Shown here one piece after another: positions 33,601 through 41,894 of a DNA stretch of 64,000 nt (position 1 is the first letter of the stretch; each line of letters opens with the position of its first letter). The translations under genes were made by a program, and so were the position numbers. Source of the DNA: Flavobacteriaceae bacterium LYZ1037 (GTDB taxonomy: Bacteria > Bacteroidota > Bacteroidia > Flavobacteriales > Flavobacteriaceae); contig QFWS01000001.1 of assembly GCA_003144015.1 (NCBI GenBank), forward strand, positions 62,001 through 126,000, given 5' to 3'. The notes beneath the pieces were generated by a model. It was given only the letters and a program-made list of their open reading frames with translations, ran no database searches and had not been told where the DNA came from.

Positions 33601-36085
33601 CTGGAGTAGAAGTAGAATTGTCAGTTGAAATAATATATTCATAACCATTACCAGGTAAAGGTGAAGCGTGTGTCCAACTAATGGTAGCTGTGGTTGTTGT
33701 GCTTGAGACAGCTGTTAATGTTTGTGGGTTTGCAGTACAATTTAAAGGAGTGATGGTAATTAGATAATCTTCAGCTTCTCCATAGGATATATTGCCACAA
33801 GCTGGGGGGCTTGTATCGAATTCACTTGACCTTATGCGCATAACATGAGTACCTGCAGTTCCTCCAGGAATTGTAAAACTACCCGTAGCAGCTGTAACAT
33901 ATGCGCCACTAGCATAAACGAGTTCTGCTGCTGAAAAGTTTGAATCATCATCCCAATCTACCCAAATATTAAAGCCATAAGTCCAAATTGTTGGAGCCAT
34001 ATTTACAGTAAAATTGACTATACCTCCTTCAGATTGACTGACTGTTAATGGGCCACCTGGAGCTTGAGAATAGTTACTATACCCTGAAGCTGTGATTCCT
34101 CCACCTGTACCTAGATTATTTATATTTGATGCTCCATCGCCAGTAGCAGTGAAATTATTAATGTATTCTGAATTATAAGTTGAAGTAGGAGAGCATGTTG
34201 TTGTGGTTGCAGTTGTAGTTGGGGTAGAATTACCATAAGCAGGACCTGCACATGCTGCCGTGTTATTAAAAGAATACACCCAAAAGTAATATTGTGTATT
34301 AGAGTTTAATCCATTAGCTATAAAGTTTGTGTTTCCATCTGTATCTATTACAGTAGCACCTAAAGCGGTGTTTCCAATTCCATATACTGTACCATCAACA
34401 GGAGCTGATGGTGGCGTGCCAGTTGTGTTCATTAATACTAGATAGTTGTTTGCTCCAGATCCTGTAAAGGTTCCTGCAATAGAGTTGTCTGTTACAGTGC
34501 CTATTGTTAGGTTTGTTGGAGAATTAGGCATAGTACATGGTGGAGGTGTGTATACACAAATATCGAAGGTCCCATTATTGTCATTTCCATATTCCCAGAC
34601 TCTAATATAAATAGTATCTCCTGGATTTAGTCCAGATCTGTTTATATAAGACATAGCACCATTAGTACTTCCATCATCATCACACTCAATAGAATTAAGA
34701 GTTAAACTACCAGGACAAGATCCAGTTGCAGAATAGATTTCCATTCCGGAATCCGTAATAACACCAGTATCAGTATCGATAATTAGTGTTCCGTTAGCTG
34801 GAACAACAGCTGTAAACCACACATCGCCACCCGAATAAAAACTACAAGTAGGAGCTGGAACGCCAGCTGTAGCTGTAGCATATTCATTGGTGTAAGTTGC
34901 AAATGAGCATGAGCTACCTACTGTTAATGGGATGGCATTACAAGGCTCGTCGTTTCCTGGTACTGTTATTGGATCTGTTGTAAATATTATAGGACCATTG
35001 ATAGTGCTGAAATTACCTGAATTACAAATACTTCTTATAAATACATAATAGGTAGTATTTGGTGTTAATCCTACAATATTTGCAGTTGTTATTCCAGCTC
35101 CAGTTGTTCCAATAATATCATTGCCTGGAGTTGTACCAGAATTATCCAGAGAAACAGCGTATTGATATCCTGTAGATGGTGCAGGAACTGCTGCATTCCA
35201 GTTAATAGTTGCAGTCGAGGTTAATACATTTGTTGCAGCTGTTAATGTAGGTTCATTACAAGGTGCTGGAATACCACAAACAGAAGCCTCCCATCCGGGA
35301 CGGGTGTTGGAGCCATCACTATCAAATTCAAATGTTAAGGTTTGCGTAGCATGAGTTGATGTAAATGGTCCTATAGATCCTAAATTACCTGAAAATGGCG
35401 ATCCTGCTACTTGAGGGGATCCAGCATTTGGCCCATCATAAACATATAAAAAATCCCAGCCATTTTCTAAATTAAAAGCAGTAAACGTTGCTGTAACTGG
35501 TCCTCCATCTGGGTAAAATGTCCATGTTTCCAGTTCATTATTGCTATAATTGTTACCTGGGCCACCAGTGTCGTAGAAGTTAGTAGTTGTTCCTGCGCAA
35601 GATACTGTAGAATCGTAAACGCATATGGTTCCAGTTGTGCTATTCGTTCCTGCGTTATTACTTCTCATTATTCGGAGGTAATAGGTTGTACTTGGAGTAA
35701 CCGCAATATTTACTAATGAAGGCTCTCCTGCAGTAACTGTATCTTGAGCGCAATACTCTTCAGTTAATCCAGTACAAACACCACTATATAAAGCAATAGA
35801 AATTCTTCTGTTTCCAACACAATTTATTGTAATATTTGTTGTTGAAGTGCCAGTAGTAAAAGAAAACCAGCCATCTCTATAAGAAGTAGCGCAAGAAGGG
35901 CTAGCCATAGAGTTTGAAAGCCCGGTAATATTATAAGGTGTTGTTGTACAACTTGTTTCTATTGTTAGTGTTGTAGACCCACTGCAAATGTCTCCTTGCC
36001 CAAATCCACTAAAGGAAATTAAAAAACATAATAGGGTAAAGACATGTAATGTGTTTGTTTTTAGACTGAAGTATTTTTTTTTCAT
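30626..36085 (-). CDS. Giant secreted protein with CUB, fibronectin and GEVED domains and T9SS sorting signal
   Basis: An 1819-residue protein with signal peptide (LHVFTLLCFLISFSGFGQ). In order: a pre-peptidase-like N-terminal region; a CUB-like domain (about 160-270; NGWDFLYVYDGPNAGSPQ); a fibronectin-type domain; a second pre-peptidase-like domain (PGDTIYIRVWEYGNDNNGTF); another fibronectin type; a GEVED domain (FNIWVDWDDDSNFSAAELVY); and another fibronectin type. A nidogen-like part (GANGLITFDFDNNIGTALP) and the C-terminal region shared with the neighbouring giant follow, with a T9SS sorting domain ending NGLQKTQKVVMKQ. Probable surface adhesin or matrix protein. Confidence 0.88.
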   Translation of the reverse strand: MKKKYFSLKTNTLHVFTLLCFLISFSGFGQGDICSGSTTLTIETSCTTTPYNITGLSNSMASPSCATSYRDGWFSFTTGTSTTNITINCVGNRRISIALYSGVCTGLTEEYCAQDTVTAGEPSLVNIAVTPSTTYYLRIMRSNNAGTNSTTGTICVYDSTVSCAGTTTNFYDTGGPGNNYSNNELETWTFYPDGGPVTATFTAFNLENGWDFLYVYDGPNAGSPQVAGSPFSGNLGSIGPFTSTHATQTLTFEFDSDGSNTRPGWEASVCGIPAPCNEPTLTAATNVLTSTATINWNAAVPAPSTGYQYAVSLDNSGTTPGNDIIGTTGAGITTANIVGLTPNTTYYVFIRSICNSGNFSTINGPIIFTTDPITVPGNDEPCNAIPLTVGSSCSFATYTNEYATATAGVPAPTCSFYSGGDVWFTAVVPANGTLIIDTDTGVITDSGMEIYSATGSCPGSLTLNSIECDDDGSTNGAMSYINRSGLNPGDTIYIRVWEYGNDNNGTFDICVYTPPPCTMPNSPTNLTIGTVTDNSIAGTFTGSGANNYLVLMNTTGTPPSAPVDGTVYGIGNTALGATVIDTDGNTNFIANGLNSNTQYYFWVYSFNNTAACAGPAYGNSTPTTTATTTTCSPTSTYNSEYINNFTATGDGASNINNLGTGGGITASGYSNYSQAPGGPLTVSQSEGGIVNFTVNMAPTIWTYGFNIWVDWDDDSNFSAAELVYASGAYVTAATGSFTIPGGTAGTHVMRIRSSEFDTSPPACGNISYGEAEDYLITITPLNCTANPQTLTAVSSTTTTATISWTHASPLPGNGYEYIISTDNSTSTPAGDITGTTAGNSVNLTGLLAGTTYYVFVRGVCNAVDNGVWITTTFTTGCSDTVNTPTVCPIIVGEVGVDPFTADPFNPDPSFGLDCSNPTITLEAHSNLKQTTSYIVEKITYPNPVPEYDFPIFGNGVPQVITTDDVWADAATPIPFNFNFYNQCYDETLVGANGLITFDFDNNIGTALPSPGQGSGWQYSNNLPSTVNSLFEHTIYGVYHDIDPTGMTGTPIKSRVIGTEPCRQLQVSWNNIPMFGDSSTFYTGMIILHETTNIIEVFIEEKRLENNGTSIWNDGNATVGIQGNNVDNNPGNPANEFAVAPCRNGIDPNWETFNEAWRFTPDGAVINHNSITWYSDSNGGVGGTSIGTGPTLTVTTPDTYTAVATYTICGAPVTLTDDVVVTQSSKTWMGYIDNNWYVDGNWEPNGIPTASDCVLIPDIAVSNVDFPIVDEAVGLTTIPLPPSIIGFALNLTVAPTARLEIASDTELVVTDWIHLDGTIDIRDSGSLIQVTNGAPNVNNNTGNGVINMQRTVPGGVNGYDYIYWSSPTDNDFSVTDISDATGELIYVWNPTLNGITHGDWIPASGLMENGKGYIVRGLQSTSPIPANTTQFSGKPQNGAITTPITRGTHITGPYTAPGDVQATNEDDNWNLIGNPYPSAISYTDFMSANIHIDGTIYFWTHQSAPVNPNSPFYYDFLYNYSDDYIDNNYTGSNPPGFNGDIAAGQAFFVLMLDDVNGTGVSEDVIFNNTMRHPTYDNGQFYRTNNSNSSSTNMERHRIWLDLIDPNEIGTSILVGYVEGATNENDRLYDGYEFAGSAISFYSLINEEKMSIQGRALPFEETDMVPLGLVVPQSENYTIAINSLDGLFETDAQDIYLEDTYLGIIHDLRIAPYSFNTEEGTFNDRFILRYTNNYLNIEEVSILNGLVISAPNNNYIKVTSGTETIKSVTIYDVSGKLLYNNHNINKMELTINNINHSDGVLFVKATLNNGLQKTQKVVMKQ

Positions 36086-36488
36086 ATGCTATTCTATTAG
36101 TTTATTAACAAGGTTGATCTTGTTTGTAATAATTTTTAGGAAAAATTCAGCAACAATTACGGTCGCTATTTATAACTAATAGATGAGCTTCTGTAGATTT
36201 TGGGGGAATCTTGAAAAAAAATATAAAATTTTTAATTTATAAACAGATAATAATGCATGAATTTAACACTTCTTTTAAATGATATGTCGATTAATCTGTA
36301 ATTTTATTAAACATTTGTTAACATAAAAATGAGCTTTTTTTTCGACTAGTTATTTATGCTATTAAATTTTTCGATAAACGGTATAGTAATCAAGTTAATA
36401 TGTAAGAATGAAGTTTCAATATTTTCTTTTTCTATTTGGTAAGTTGCAATTAGCTATGACTATCTTTGTGATGCAGATGTGAAAAGTT
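36086..36488. promoter_or_regulatory. 403-base divergent intergenic region
   Basis: For the plus-strand gene, TATCTTTG (36461-36468) is an exact -7 box 20 bases before the ATG, with TTTG at 36435-36438 as a possible -33 element 22 bases away. On the other side, AACAAG-GTTGAT-CTTGTT (36107-36124) is a short inverted repeat about 20 bases upstream of the giant gene start. The middle is AT-rich, and I see no gene in it. Confidence 0.5.
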
Positions 36489-37385
36489 ATGATTAGTATA
36501 AAAAATCAATCGAATATTTTTTTAAATGAAACTCTTACTATAAAACCAGATTACTTAAACCATCCTTTTGTTTCTGGAAATAAATTTCGAAAATTAAAAT
36601 ATAACCTTCTTATTGCTAAACAATTAAATTATTCTGTATTGCTAACTTTTGGAGGCGCTTATTCCAATCATATTGCAGCAGTTGCAGCTGCAGGGCATGA
36701 ATTTGGTTTTAAAACCATTGGTGTTATTAGAGGAGATGAGTTATCGGCTAAAATTTCAGAAAATCCAACTTTAACTTTTGCGAAAAATCAAGGCATGGAA
36801 TTTTACTTTATTTCTAGAGAGACTTATAAAGAAAAGACGACTGAAACTTTTATAGATGCGTTGAAAATTAAGTTTGGAGATTTCTATTTAATACCAGAAG
36901 GAGGTACTAATAACTTAGCAGTAAAAGGCTGTGAAGAGATTTTAACACGTGACGATAATTCCTTCGATTATATATGTTGTCCAGTAGGCACTGGTGGTAC
37001 GATTAGCGGCTTAATTAATTCAAGCAACAATTCGCAAAAAATTCTAGGTTTTCCATCGTTAAAAGGTGACTTTTTACGAGAAGAAATTGGTAAATTTGCA
37101 CAGAATAAACATTGGGATTTAATCCAAGATTATCATTTGGGGGGTTATGCTAAAATAAATACCGATTTAATTAGTTTTATTAATTGGTTTAAAGCCACCT
37201 ATCATATTCCATTAGATCCAATATATACTGGAAAGATGATGTTTGGAATTTTTGATTTATTGAAACAAGGTTATTTTCCAAAGGGTTCTAAAATTCTTGC
37301 TATTCATACAGGTGGATTGCAAGGAATTGAAGGAATGAATAAAATATTGAGACGTAAAAATTCACCAATAATTAATTTAGATTAA
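36489..37385 (+). CDS. PLP-dependent desulfhydrase/deaminase family protein
   Basis: A 298-residue tryptophan-synthase-beta-fold enzyme of the ACC deaminase/D-cysteine desulfhydrase family. The PLP lysine is in HPFVSGNKFRKLKYNL, the substrate-binding region is FGGAYSNHIAAVAAAG, and the phosphate-binding Gly-rich loop is CPVGTGGTISG. Members release ammonia or sulfide from small amino acids; the exact substrate cannot be read here. The protein is shorter than typical D-cysteine desulfhydrases (about 330), mainly at the N-terminus. Its stop overlaps the next start by one base. Confidence 0.87.
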   Translation: MISIKNQSNIFLNETLTIKPDYLNHPFVSGNKFRKLKYNLLIAKQLNYSVLLTFGGAYSNHIAAVAAAGHEFGFKTIGVIRGDELSAKISENPTLTFAKNQGMEFYFISRETYKEKTTETFIDALKIKFGDFYLIPEGGTNNLAVKGCEEILTRDDNSFDYICCPVGTGGTISGLINSSNNSQKILGFPSLKGDFLREEIGKFAQNKHWDLIQDYHLGGYAKINTDLISFINWFKATYHIPLDPIYTGKMMFGIFDLLKQGYFPKGSKILAIHTGGLQGIEGMNKILRRKNSPIINLD

Positions 37386-38203
37386 TGAGAAAACTCATCC
37401 TTATTTTTGTGTTAAGTGTTTTTGCTTTTAGTTGTGGTACCAGCAAAAAAACAAGTTCAAAACGTTCAAAAAGCAAAACAAAGACCGAACGTGTAGTAAA
37501 AGATACTAGAACGCAGCCCACTGTTTCAAAAGAAACAGAACCTGTTATTGTGGTTGAGGAAACTCCTGTAAAAATTCCTAATTCTACGAATGAATATATC
37601 GCTTTGTTTAGTGATATTGCTCAAGAAGAAATGCGCTTATATAAAATTCCAGCAAGTATAACCTTAGCCCAAGGTATTTTAGAATCAGCTTCAGGTAAAG
37701 GCCGTTTGGCAGTTGAAGCTAATAATCATTTTGGGATAAAATGTCACGGATGGACTGGTGCTAAAATTTATCATGATGATGATGCTTCTCAGGAGTGTTT
37801 CAGGAAATACAATGATGCTAAATACTCTTATAGAGATCATTCTTTATTTTTAACAGGACGATCTCGTTATCAAAAACTATTTCAATTAGATATTGACGAT
37901 TATAAATCTTGGGCAAAAGAATTACGAGCTGCAGGTTATGCTACAGATAGAAAATATCCTGATAAATTAATTAGTTTGATAGAACGATATCAATTATATA
38001 CCTATGATGATGCTGTTTTAGGAGATAAGAAAACAAATAGAACAACTGTAAAAGCTGAAAACACTCACTTGATCAATAAAGGAGATACTTTGTATTCATT
38101 GTCTAAAAGATATAATACGACAGTTGAGGAGTTAAAAAAAATAAATAATTTACGTACTAATGATTTAACTATAGGAAATGTGCTAATAGTTAAATCGAAT
38201 TAA
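37385..38203 (+). CDS. Glucosaminidase-LysM cell-wall lipoprotein
   Basis: A 272-residue lipoprotein: signal segment RKLILIFVLSVFAFSC with lipobox cysteine, a Lys/Ser/Thr-rich linker to about 65, a glucosaminidase (FlgJ-like) domain at about 66-205 (ASITLAQGILESASGKGRLA with the catalytic Glu, NNHFGIKCHGWTG), and a C-terminal LysM (HLINKGDTLYSLSKRYNTT, VEELKKINNL). It would cleave peptidoglycan between N-acetylglucosamine and the next sugar. Coupled to the PLP gene upstream and 15 bases before hemL; the grouping is not obviously functional. Confidence 0.92.
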   Translation: MRKLILIFVLSVFAFSCGTSKKTSSKRSKSKTKTERVVKDTRTQPTVSKETEPVIVVEETPVKIPNSTNEYIALFSDIAQEEMRLYKIPASITLAQGILESASGKGRLAVEANNHFGIKCHGWTGAKIYHDDDASQECFRKYNDAKYSYRDHSLFLTGRSRYQKLFQLDIDDYKSWAKELRAAGYATDRKYPDKLISLIERYQLYTYDDAVLGDKKTNRTTVKAENTHLINKGDTLYSLSKRYNTTVEELKKINNLRTNDLTIGNVLIVKSN

Positions 38204-38218
38204 TATCAAAGAATTTTC

Positions 38219-39505
38219 ATGTTATACAAAAGAAGTAGTGCTTTGTTTGCAGAGGCAGAGACGGTTATTCCTGGTGGTGTTAATTCGCCAGTAAGAGCAT
38301 TTAAAGCTGTTGGAGGAACTCCTATTTTTATTAAAAAAGCCAAAGGCGCTTATTTAATAGATGAAGATGATAATCAATACATTGATTATATTAATTCTTG
38401 GGGACCTATGATACTTGGACATGCACATAAACCTGTGGTTGATGCTGTTATTGAAAAAACAAAATTAGGGACCTCATTTGGTACACCTACTGAAATTGAA
38501 ACAAAAATAGCTCAATTGGCAGTTTCTATGGTTCCAAATATTGATAAAATTAGGTTTGTGAATTCGGGTACCGAAGCTTGTATGAGTGCTGTTAGACTAG
38601 CTAGAGGATACACAGGAAAAGATAAGATTATAAAATTTGCAGGTTGCTACCATGGCCATAGCGATTCGTTCTTAATTCAGGCAGGAAGTGGCGCAGTAAC
38701 TTTTGGAAGCCCTAATAGCCCTGGAGTTACAAAAGGAACGGCACAAGATACTTTGTTGGCAAGATTTAACGATTATAAACATGTAGAATCTATTGTTGAA
38801 TCTAATAAAGGTGAAATTGCTTGTATTATCTTAGAGCCTGTTGCAGGTAATATGGGTTGTATTCCTCCAGGCGAAATGTTTTTGCAAAAGTTAAGAAACT
38901 TATGTACTGCCAATGATATTTTATTGATTTTCGATGAGGTTATGACGGGCTTTAGATTGGCTAAAGGAGGTGCTCAAGAACTATTTGGTGTTGCAGCAGA
39001 TTTAGTTTGTTTTGGAAAAGTTATAGGTGGTGGCTTGCCAGTAGGTGCATTTGCAGGAAGAGCAGAAATCATGAACCATTTAGCACCTCTTGGACCTGTT
39101 TATCAAGCAGGAACATTGAGTGGTAATCCATTAGCAATGGCTGCAGGATTAGCAATGTTGACAGAATTGAATGAAGACAAAGCCATTTATAATCGATTAG
39201 CTGAAAAAACGGCTTATTTGCATAAAGGATGTGAAGAGGTATTAAATAAACATAAAATTGCACATACAATAAACAGAATTGGGTCGATGATTTCAATTCA
39301 TTTTTCAGATACAGATGTGGTAGATTTTGAATCTGCTGCTAATGGAAATAATGATAGATTTAAATCTTTTTTCCACGGCTTGTTAAACGAAGGTGTTTAC
39401 ATAGCCCCAAGTGCCTTTGAAACTTGGTTTATTACAGATGCTTTAAGTTATAAAGATTTAGACAGAACCATTGCGGCCTGTGATAAAGTTTGTAGTTCAT
39501 TATAA
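38219..39505 (+). CDS. hemL: Glutamate-1-semialdehyde 2,1-aminomutase
   Basis: A 428-residue class III aminotransferase-fold enzyme that makes 5-aminolevulinate from glutamate-1-semialdehyde for haem synthesis. It begins with the HemL-typical [20 protein letters not shown] and contains [30 protein letters not shown]-like [19 protein letters not shown], and the PLP lysine in [18 protein letters not shown]. Full length for the family. It is followed by a strong bidirectional terminator. Confidence 0.96.
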   Translation: MLYKRSSALFAEAETVIPGGVNSPVRAFKAVGGTPIFIKKAKGAYLIDEDDNQYIDYINSWGPMILGHAHKPVVDAVIEKTKLGTSFGTPTEIETKIAQLAVSMVPNIDKIRFVNSGTEACMSAVRLARGYTGKDKIIKFAGCYHGHSDSFLIQAGSGAVTFGSPNSPGVTKGTAQDTLLARFNDYKHVESIVESNKGEIACIILEPVAGNMGCIPPGEMFLQKLRNLCTANDILLIFDEVMTGFRLAKGGAQELFGVAADLVCFGKVIGGGLPVGAFAGRAEIMNHLAPLGPVYQAGTLSGNPLAMAAGLAMLTELNEDKAIYNRLAEKTAYLHKGCEEVLNKHKIAHTINRIGSMISIHFSDTDVVDFESAANGNNDRFKSFFHGLLNEGVYIAPSAFETWFITDALSYKDLDRTIAACDKVCSSL

Positions 39506-39507
39506 AA

Positions 39508-39547
39508 AAAAAAAGCTGTTTAAGATGTCATTCTTAAACAGCTTTTT
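39508..39547. terminator. Bidirectional rho-independent terminator
   Basis: A perfect 15-base stem (AAAAGCTGTTTAAGA with TCTTAAACAGCTTTT) around TGTCAT, with A- and T-runs outside. It lies between hemL and the convergent small periplasmic gene. Confidence 0.93.
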
Positions 39548-39557
39548 AATTTTGCTA

Positions 39558-40004
39558 TTATTCTTTGTGTTTCATTTGCTTTTTTTGATGCACTCTAGTT
39601 TTTTTACTGTCTCTTCTTTCACTACTTATTTTTTCCCACTTGTCGTATTGCTGATCATTTAAAATGCTTTTCATTCTTTTCTTCATTTCAATCTGACGGT
39701 CTAATTGTTCATTTTTCATATTAAGACGGTCTTCTTTTGAAGGTTTTACTTTTTGTGAAGCTTCTGTAGCACTTTTTTTAGATTCATATTTAGCTTTACG
39801 TTCTTTAGCATTTTCTAGATTTAATTGCAGCACTTGTTTTTGTTGTGCTTCTGTTAGATCTAAATCTAAAGTCATTTGTTTTGTTTGAACTTGAGCTATT
39901 TCTTCAGGTGTGTAATCCTGCATTTTATTAGCTATTTCTTTTTTTTGTTGAGCATTCGCTAAAAAACTTAGCGAAATGAATGCGATTGCCATTACTTTTT
40001 TCAT
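39558..40004 (-). CDS. Small periplasmic helical protein, Spy/LTxxQ-like
   Basis: A 148-residue protein with a signal peptide (KKVMAIAFISLSFLANAQ). The mature part is a long basic helix-rich chain with LDLDLTEAQQKQVLQLNLEN and MKSILNDQQYDKWEKI, a pattern seen in LTxxQ/DUF4890-type periplasmic proteins of Bacteroidota. Some relatives are stress-induced chaperones, but that role cannot be assigned here. It resembles the small secreted protein at 21206 in general design. Confidence 0.82.
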   Translation of the reverse strand: MKKVMAIAFISLSFLANAQQKKEIANKMQDYTPEEIAQVQTKQMTLDLDLTEAQQKQVLQLNLENAKERKAKYESKKSATEASQKVKPSKEDRLNMKNEQLDRQIEMKKRMKSILNDQQYDKWEKISSERRDSKKTRVHQKKQMKHKE

Positions 40005-40068
40005 CTTGTATTTTTTTAGAATTATAACTATAAGACCTAATAAATGGCAAAAGGTTTAAAATGAGTGC

Positions 40069-41058
40069 TTACAGAGAATCTAAGTACTGACTAACTAAAT
40101 CATAACCTTCTGGGTGTAATATGGTAGTTCCAATTAAAGGCATGGTAAATCCTTGGTAATAAAAAGACATTCTGGCATCAATATTTATCCTATCTTCAAA
40201 AATATAAGAATCAGCTAAAGGTGTTTCATAAGTTAACCTTAAGTAAGATTGATCTTGACAGAATCCACCATCAGAATGACAATGTGCACAATTCATATCG
40301 AAATAAGCTCTAGCACGTTCTTCTAAAGAATAATTTACTGCATCTTCCCAATTTGGCAACACGCCAACTTGAGAGGCATCTGTTAGATTTGTTAAATAGT
40401 TATTAGAAATCCAATCTTCTAATTGGTGGTTGCTGTTAATTGATCTTAGTTTTGGTCCAATAGGTTTTATTATATTATTGCTATTGTGGCAATCGATACA
40501 TTGTTGAGCAGAAGGTATTACATAATCTAAATTGACAGTTTCTCCATTTGTGTTTAAGTAACTTAATGGAACAGTACTGGTTGTGTTATCTAATACTGCA
40601 TCTGTTTGTTCGGCATTCCATTTATAGTTTCCTAGTTCCCAAACACCATTTTGTTTAATTAAGATTCTGGTTTCAACTAATATTTTTCCTTCAGATTCGT
40701 CTCTTTCATTATTAAAATAATAAAAGGTTTTAGCGATTACGGTATTATCAGGAAAATTAGGAAAGCCATCATCAACATATTCCATAGATGTGCCTTCAGG
40801 TAATGCTATAAGACGTTGTTTGTGTGCGTAATCTGTAAAAAGAGGCGTGTTTAAGTCGTAAATAAAAGCACGATCACTTGGTGTTAAATCGGTTAAATTC
40901 TCTGTAAACAAATTGAGTTCAGATAGGTTTGGCAAAAACTCAGGAACTACTTCAGGTGTTGGTTCTGGTGGAATAGGCGAATAATACGTGTCGTCTGCAT
41001 CTTCTGAGCAGGAAATAAAAAGGAAGCAAAGAGCTATCGAATAGATTAAATTTTTCAT
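40069..41058 (-). CDS. SO2930-family dihaem c-type cytochrome lipoprotein
   Basis: A 329-residue lipoprotein (signal NLIYSIALCFLFISC, lipobox FISC) followed by a Pro-rich spacer. Two haem c motifs are present: CIDCH near residue 187 and CAHCH near residue 258. The body (SELNLFTENLTDLTPSDRAF, TPLFTDYAHKQRLIALP) matches the SO2930 family of dihaem cytochromes. It should act in periplasmic electron transfer at the outer membrane or inner-membrane surface; the partner is not in the window. It stands alone on its strand. Confidence 0.88.
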   Translation of the reverse strand: MKNLIYSIALCFLFISCSEDADDTYYSPIPPEPTPEVVPEFLPNLSELNLFTENLTDLTPSDRAFIYDLNTPLFTDYAHKQRLIALPEGTSMEYVDDGFPNFPDNTVIAKTFYYFNNERDESEGKILVETRILIKQNGVWELGNYKWNAEQTDAVLDNTTSTVPLSYLNTNGETVNLDYVIPSAQQCIDCHNSNNIIKPIGPKLRSINSNHQLEDWISNNYLTNLTDASQVGVLPNWEDAVNYSLEERARAYFDMNCAHCHSDGGFCQDQSYLRLTYETPLADSYIFEDRINIDARMSFYYQGFTMPLIGTTILHPEGYDLVSQYLDSL

Positions 41059-41230
41059 TGTAAGATTTGATATTTGGAAAAGTGAAAGTAATAAAAATGT
41101 TTTATCATCGATAAAAATTTCGATAAAAATCTGATTTATACTTTATAAGCTTCATTTTAGATGCCTTTATTTAATTTTTAAACATATAAACAAGACCAAA
41201 ATATTAGCGTTTTTTAATTAAATAAAATCT

Positions 41231-41238
41231 TATTTTTG
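41231..41238 (+). promoter_or_regulatory. -7 element abutting the SprT-like start codon
   Basis: TATTTTTG matches TAnnTTTG exactly and ends five bases before the ATG at 41243. If used, the transcript would begin at or within a base or two of the start codon. Confidence 0.5.
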
Positions 41239-41242
41239 CTTT

Positions 41243-41842
41243 ATGCCGAACACCCTACAACCTTTTCTCACAGACAAAGCATATCTTCAAGTACTAGCAC
41301 TTTTACAAGACGATAACTTGTCGGTTAAAGTAAAAAAAGAAAGAAAAACAAGACATGGAGATTATAAACAATTACCAGACGGCACACATCAAATTACAGT
41401 AAATTCTAACTTAAATGTCTATCGGTTTTTAATTACTTTAATTCACGAAATTGCTCATTTTGAAGCTTATAAAAGCTATGGAAGGTTTATAAAACCTCAT
41501 GGGAAAGAGTGGAAATATACCTTTCAAAGACTTATGTTGCCATTTTTAAATCCAGATATTTTTCCAAATAACTTATTGCCTCTTTTAGCAAAACATTTTA
41601 AAAACCCAAAAGCAAGTAGTGATACAGATATTGCTTTGGCTTTGGCCTTAAAGCAGTTTGATGAACCTAATAATAAAACATATGTTTTTCAAATTCCTGT
41701 TGGAGCATCATTTAAACTTTATAATGGAAAAGTTTTTAAAAAAGGACAAACTCGTACAAAACGGATAGAATGTGTTGAAATAAGGTCAGGAAAATTGTAT
41801 CTTTTCAACCCAAATGCAGAAGTAGAGTTGATAGAAGACTAA
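41243..41842 (+). CDS. SprT-like zinc metalloprotease-domain protein
   Basis: A 199-residue SprT-like protein with the HExxH motif in LITLIHEIAHFEAYKSYG and a downstream His in KPHGKEWKYTFQRL, the third metal-ligand region of the family. A C-terminal part (about 145-199) is rich in Lys and beta structure and contains a single Cys (KRIECVEIRSGKLYLFNP). It may be a degenerate zinc ribbon. The family includes DNA-protein crosslink proteases in eukaryotes; bacterial members are poorly characterised. The transcript may be leaderless. Confidence 0.86.
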   Translation: MPNTLQPFLTDKAYLQVLALLQDDNLSVKVKKERKTRHGDYKQLPDGTHQITVNSNLNVYRFLITLIHEIAHFEAYKSYGRFIKPHGKEWKYTFQRLMLPFLNPDIFPNNLLPLLAKHFKNPKASSDTDIALALALKQFDEPNNKTYVFQIPVGASFKLYNGKVFKKGQTRTKRIECVEIRSGKLYLFNPNAEVELIED

Positions 41843-41894
41843 TTCAAAATATATTATAAGCTTTCACTTTGGTGAAATGAAAATAACATTTTTA

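Noticed and set aside
33400-36000. Repetitive DNA in the giant genes as CRISPR or tandem repeats
   Set aside because: The similarity is at protein level between fibronectin-type and GEVED domains; there are no regular direct repeats with unique spacers.
36107-36124. AACAAG-GTTGAT-CTTGTT as an operator for the second giant gene
   Set aside because: Six-base arms in an AT-rich gap without an identifiable -7 box nearby are too weak for a regulatory claim; kept only as a note.
41108-41130. Direct repeat of CGATAAAAAT in the cytochrome/SprT gap
   Set aside because: Two short AT-rich copies only, not positioned with a promoter; likely chance.
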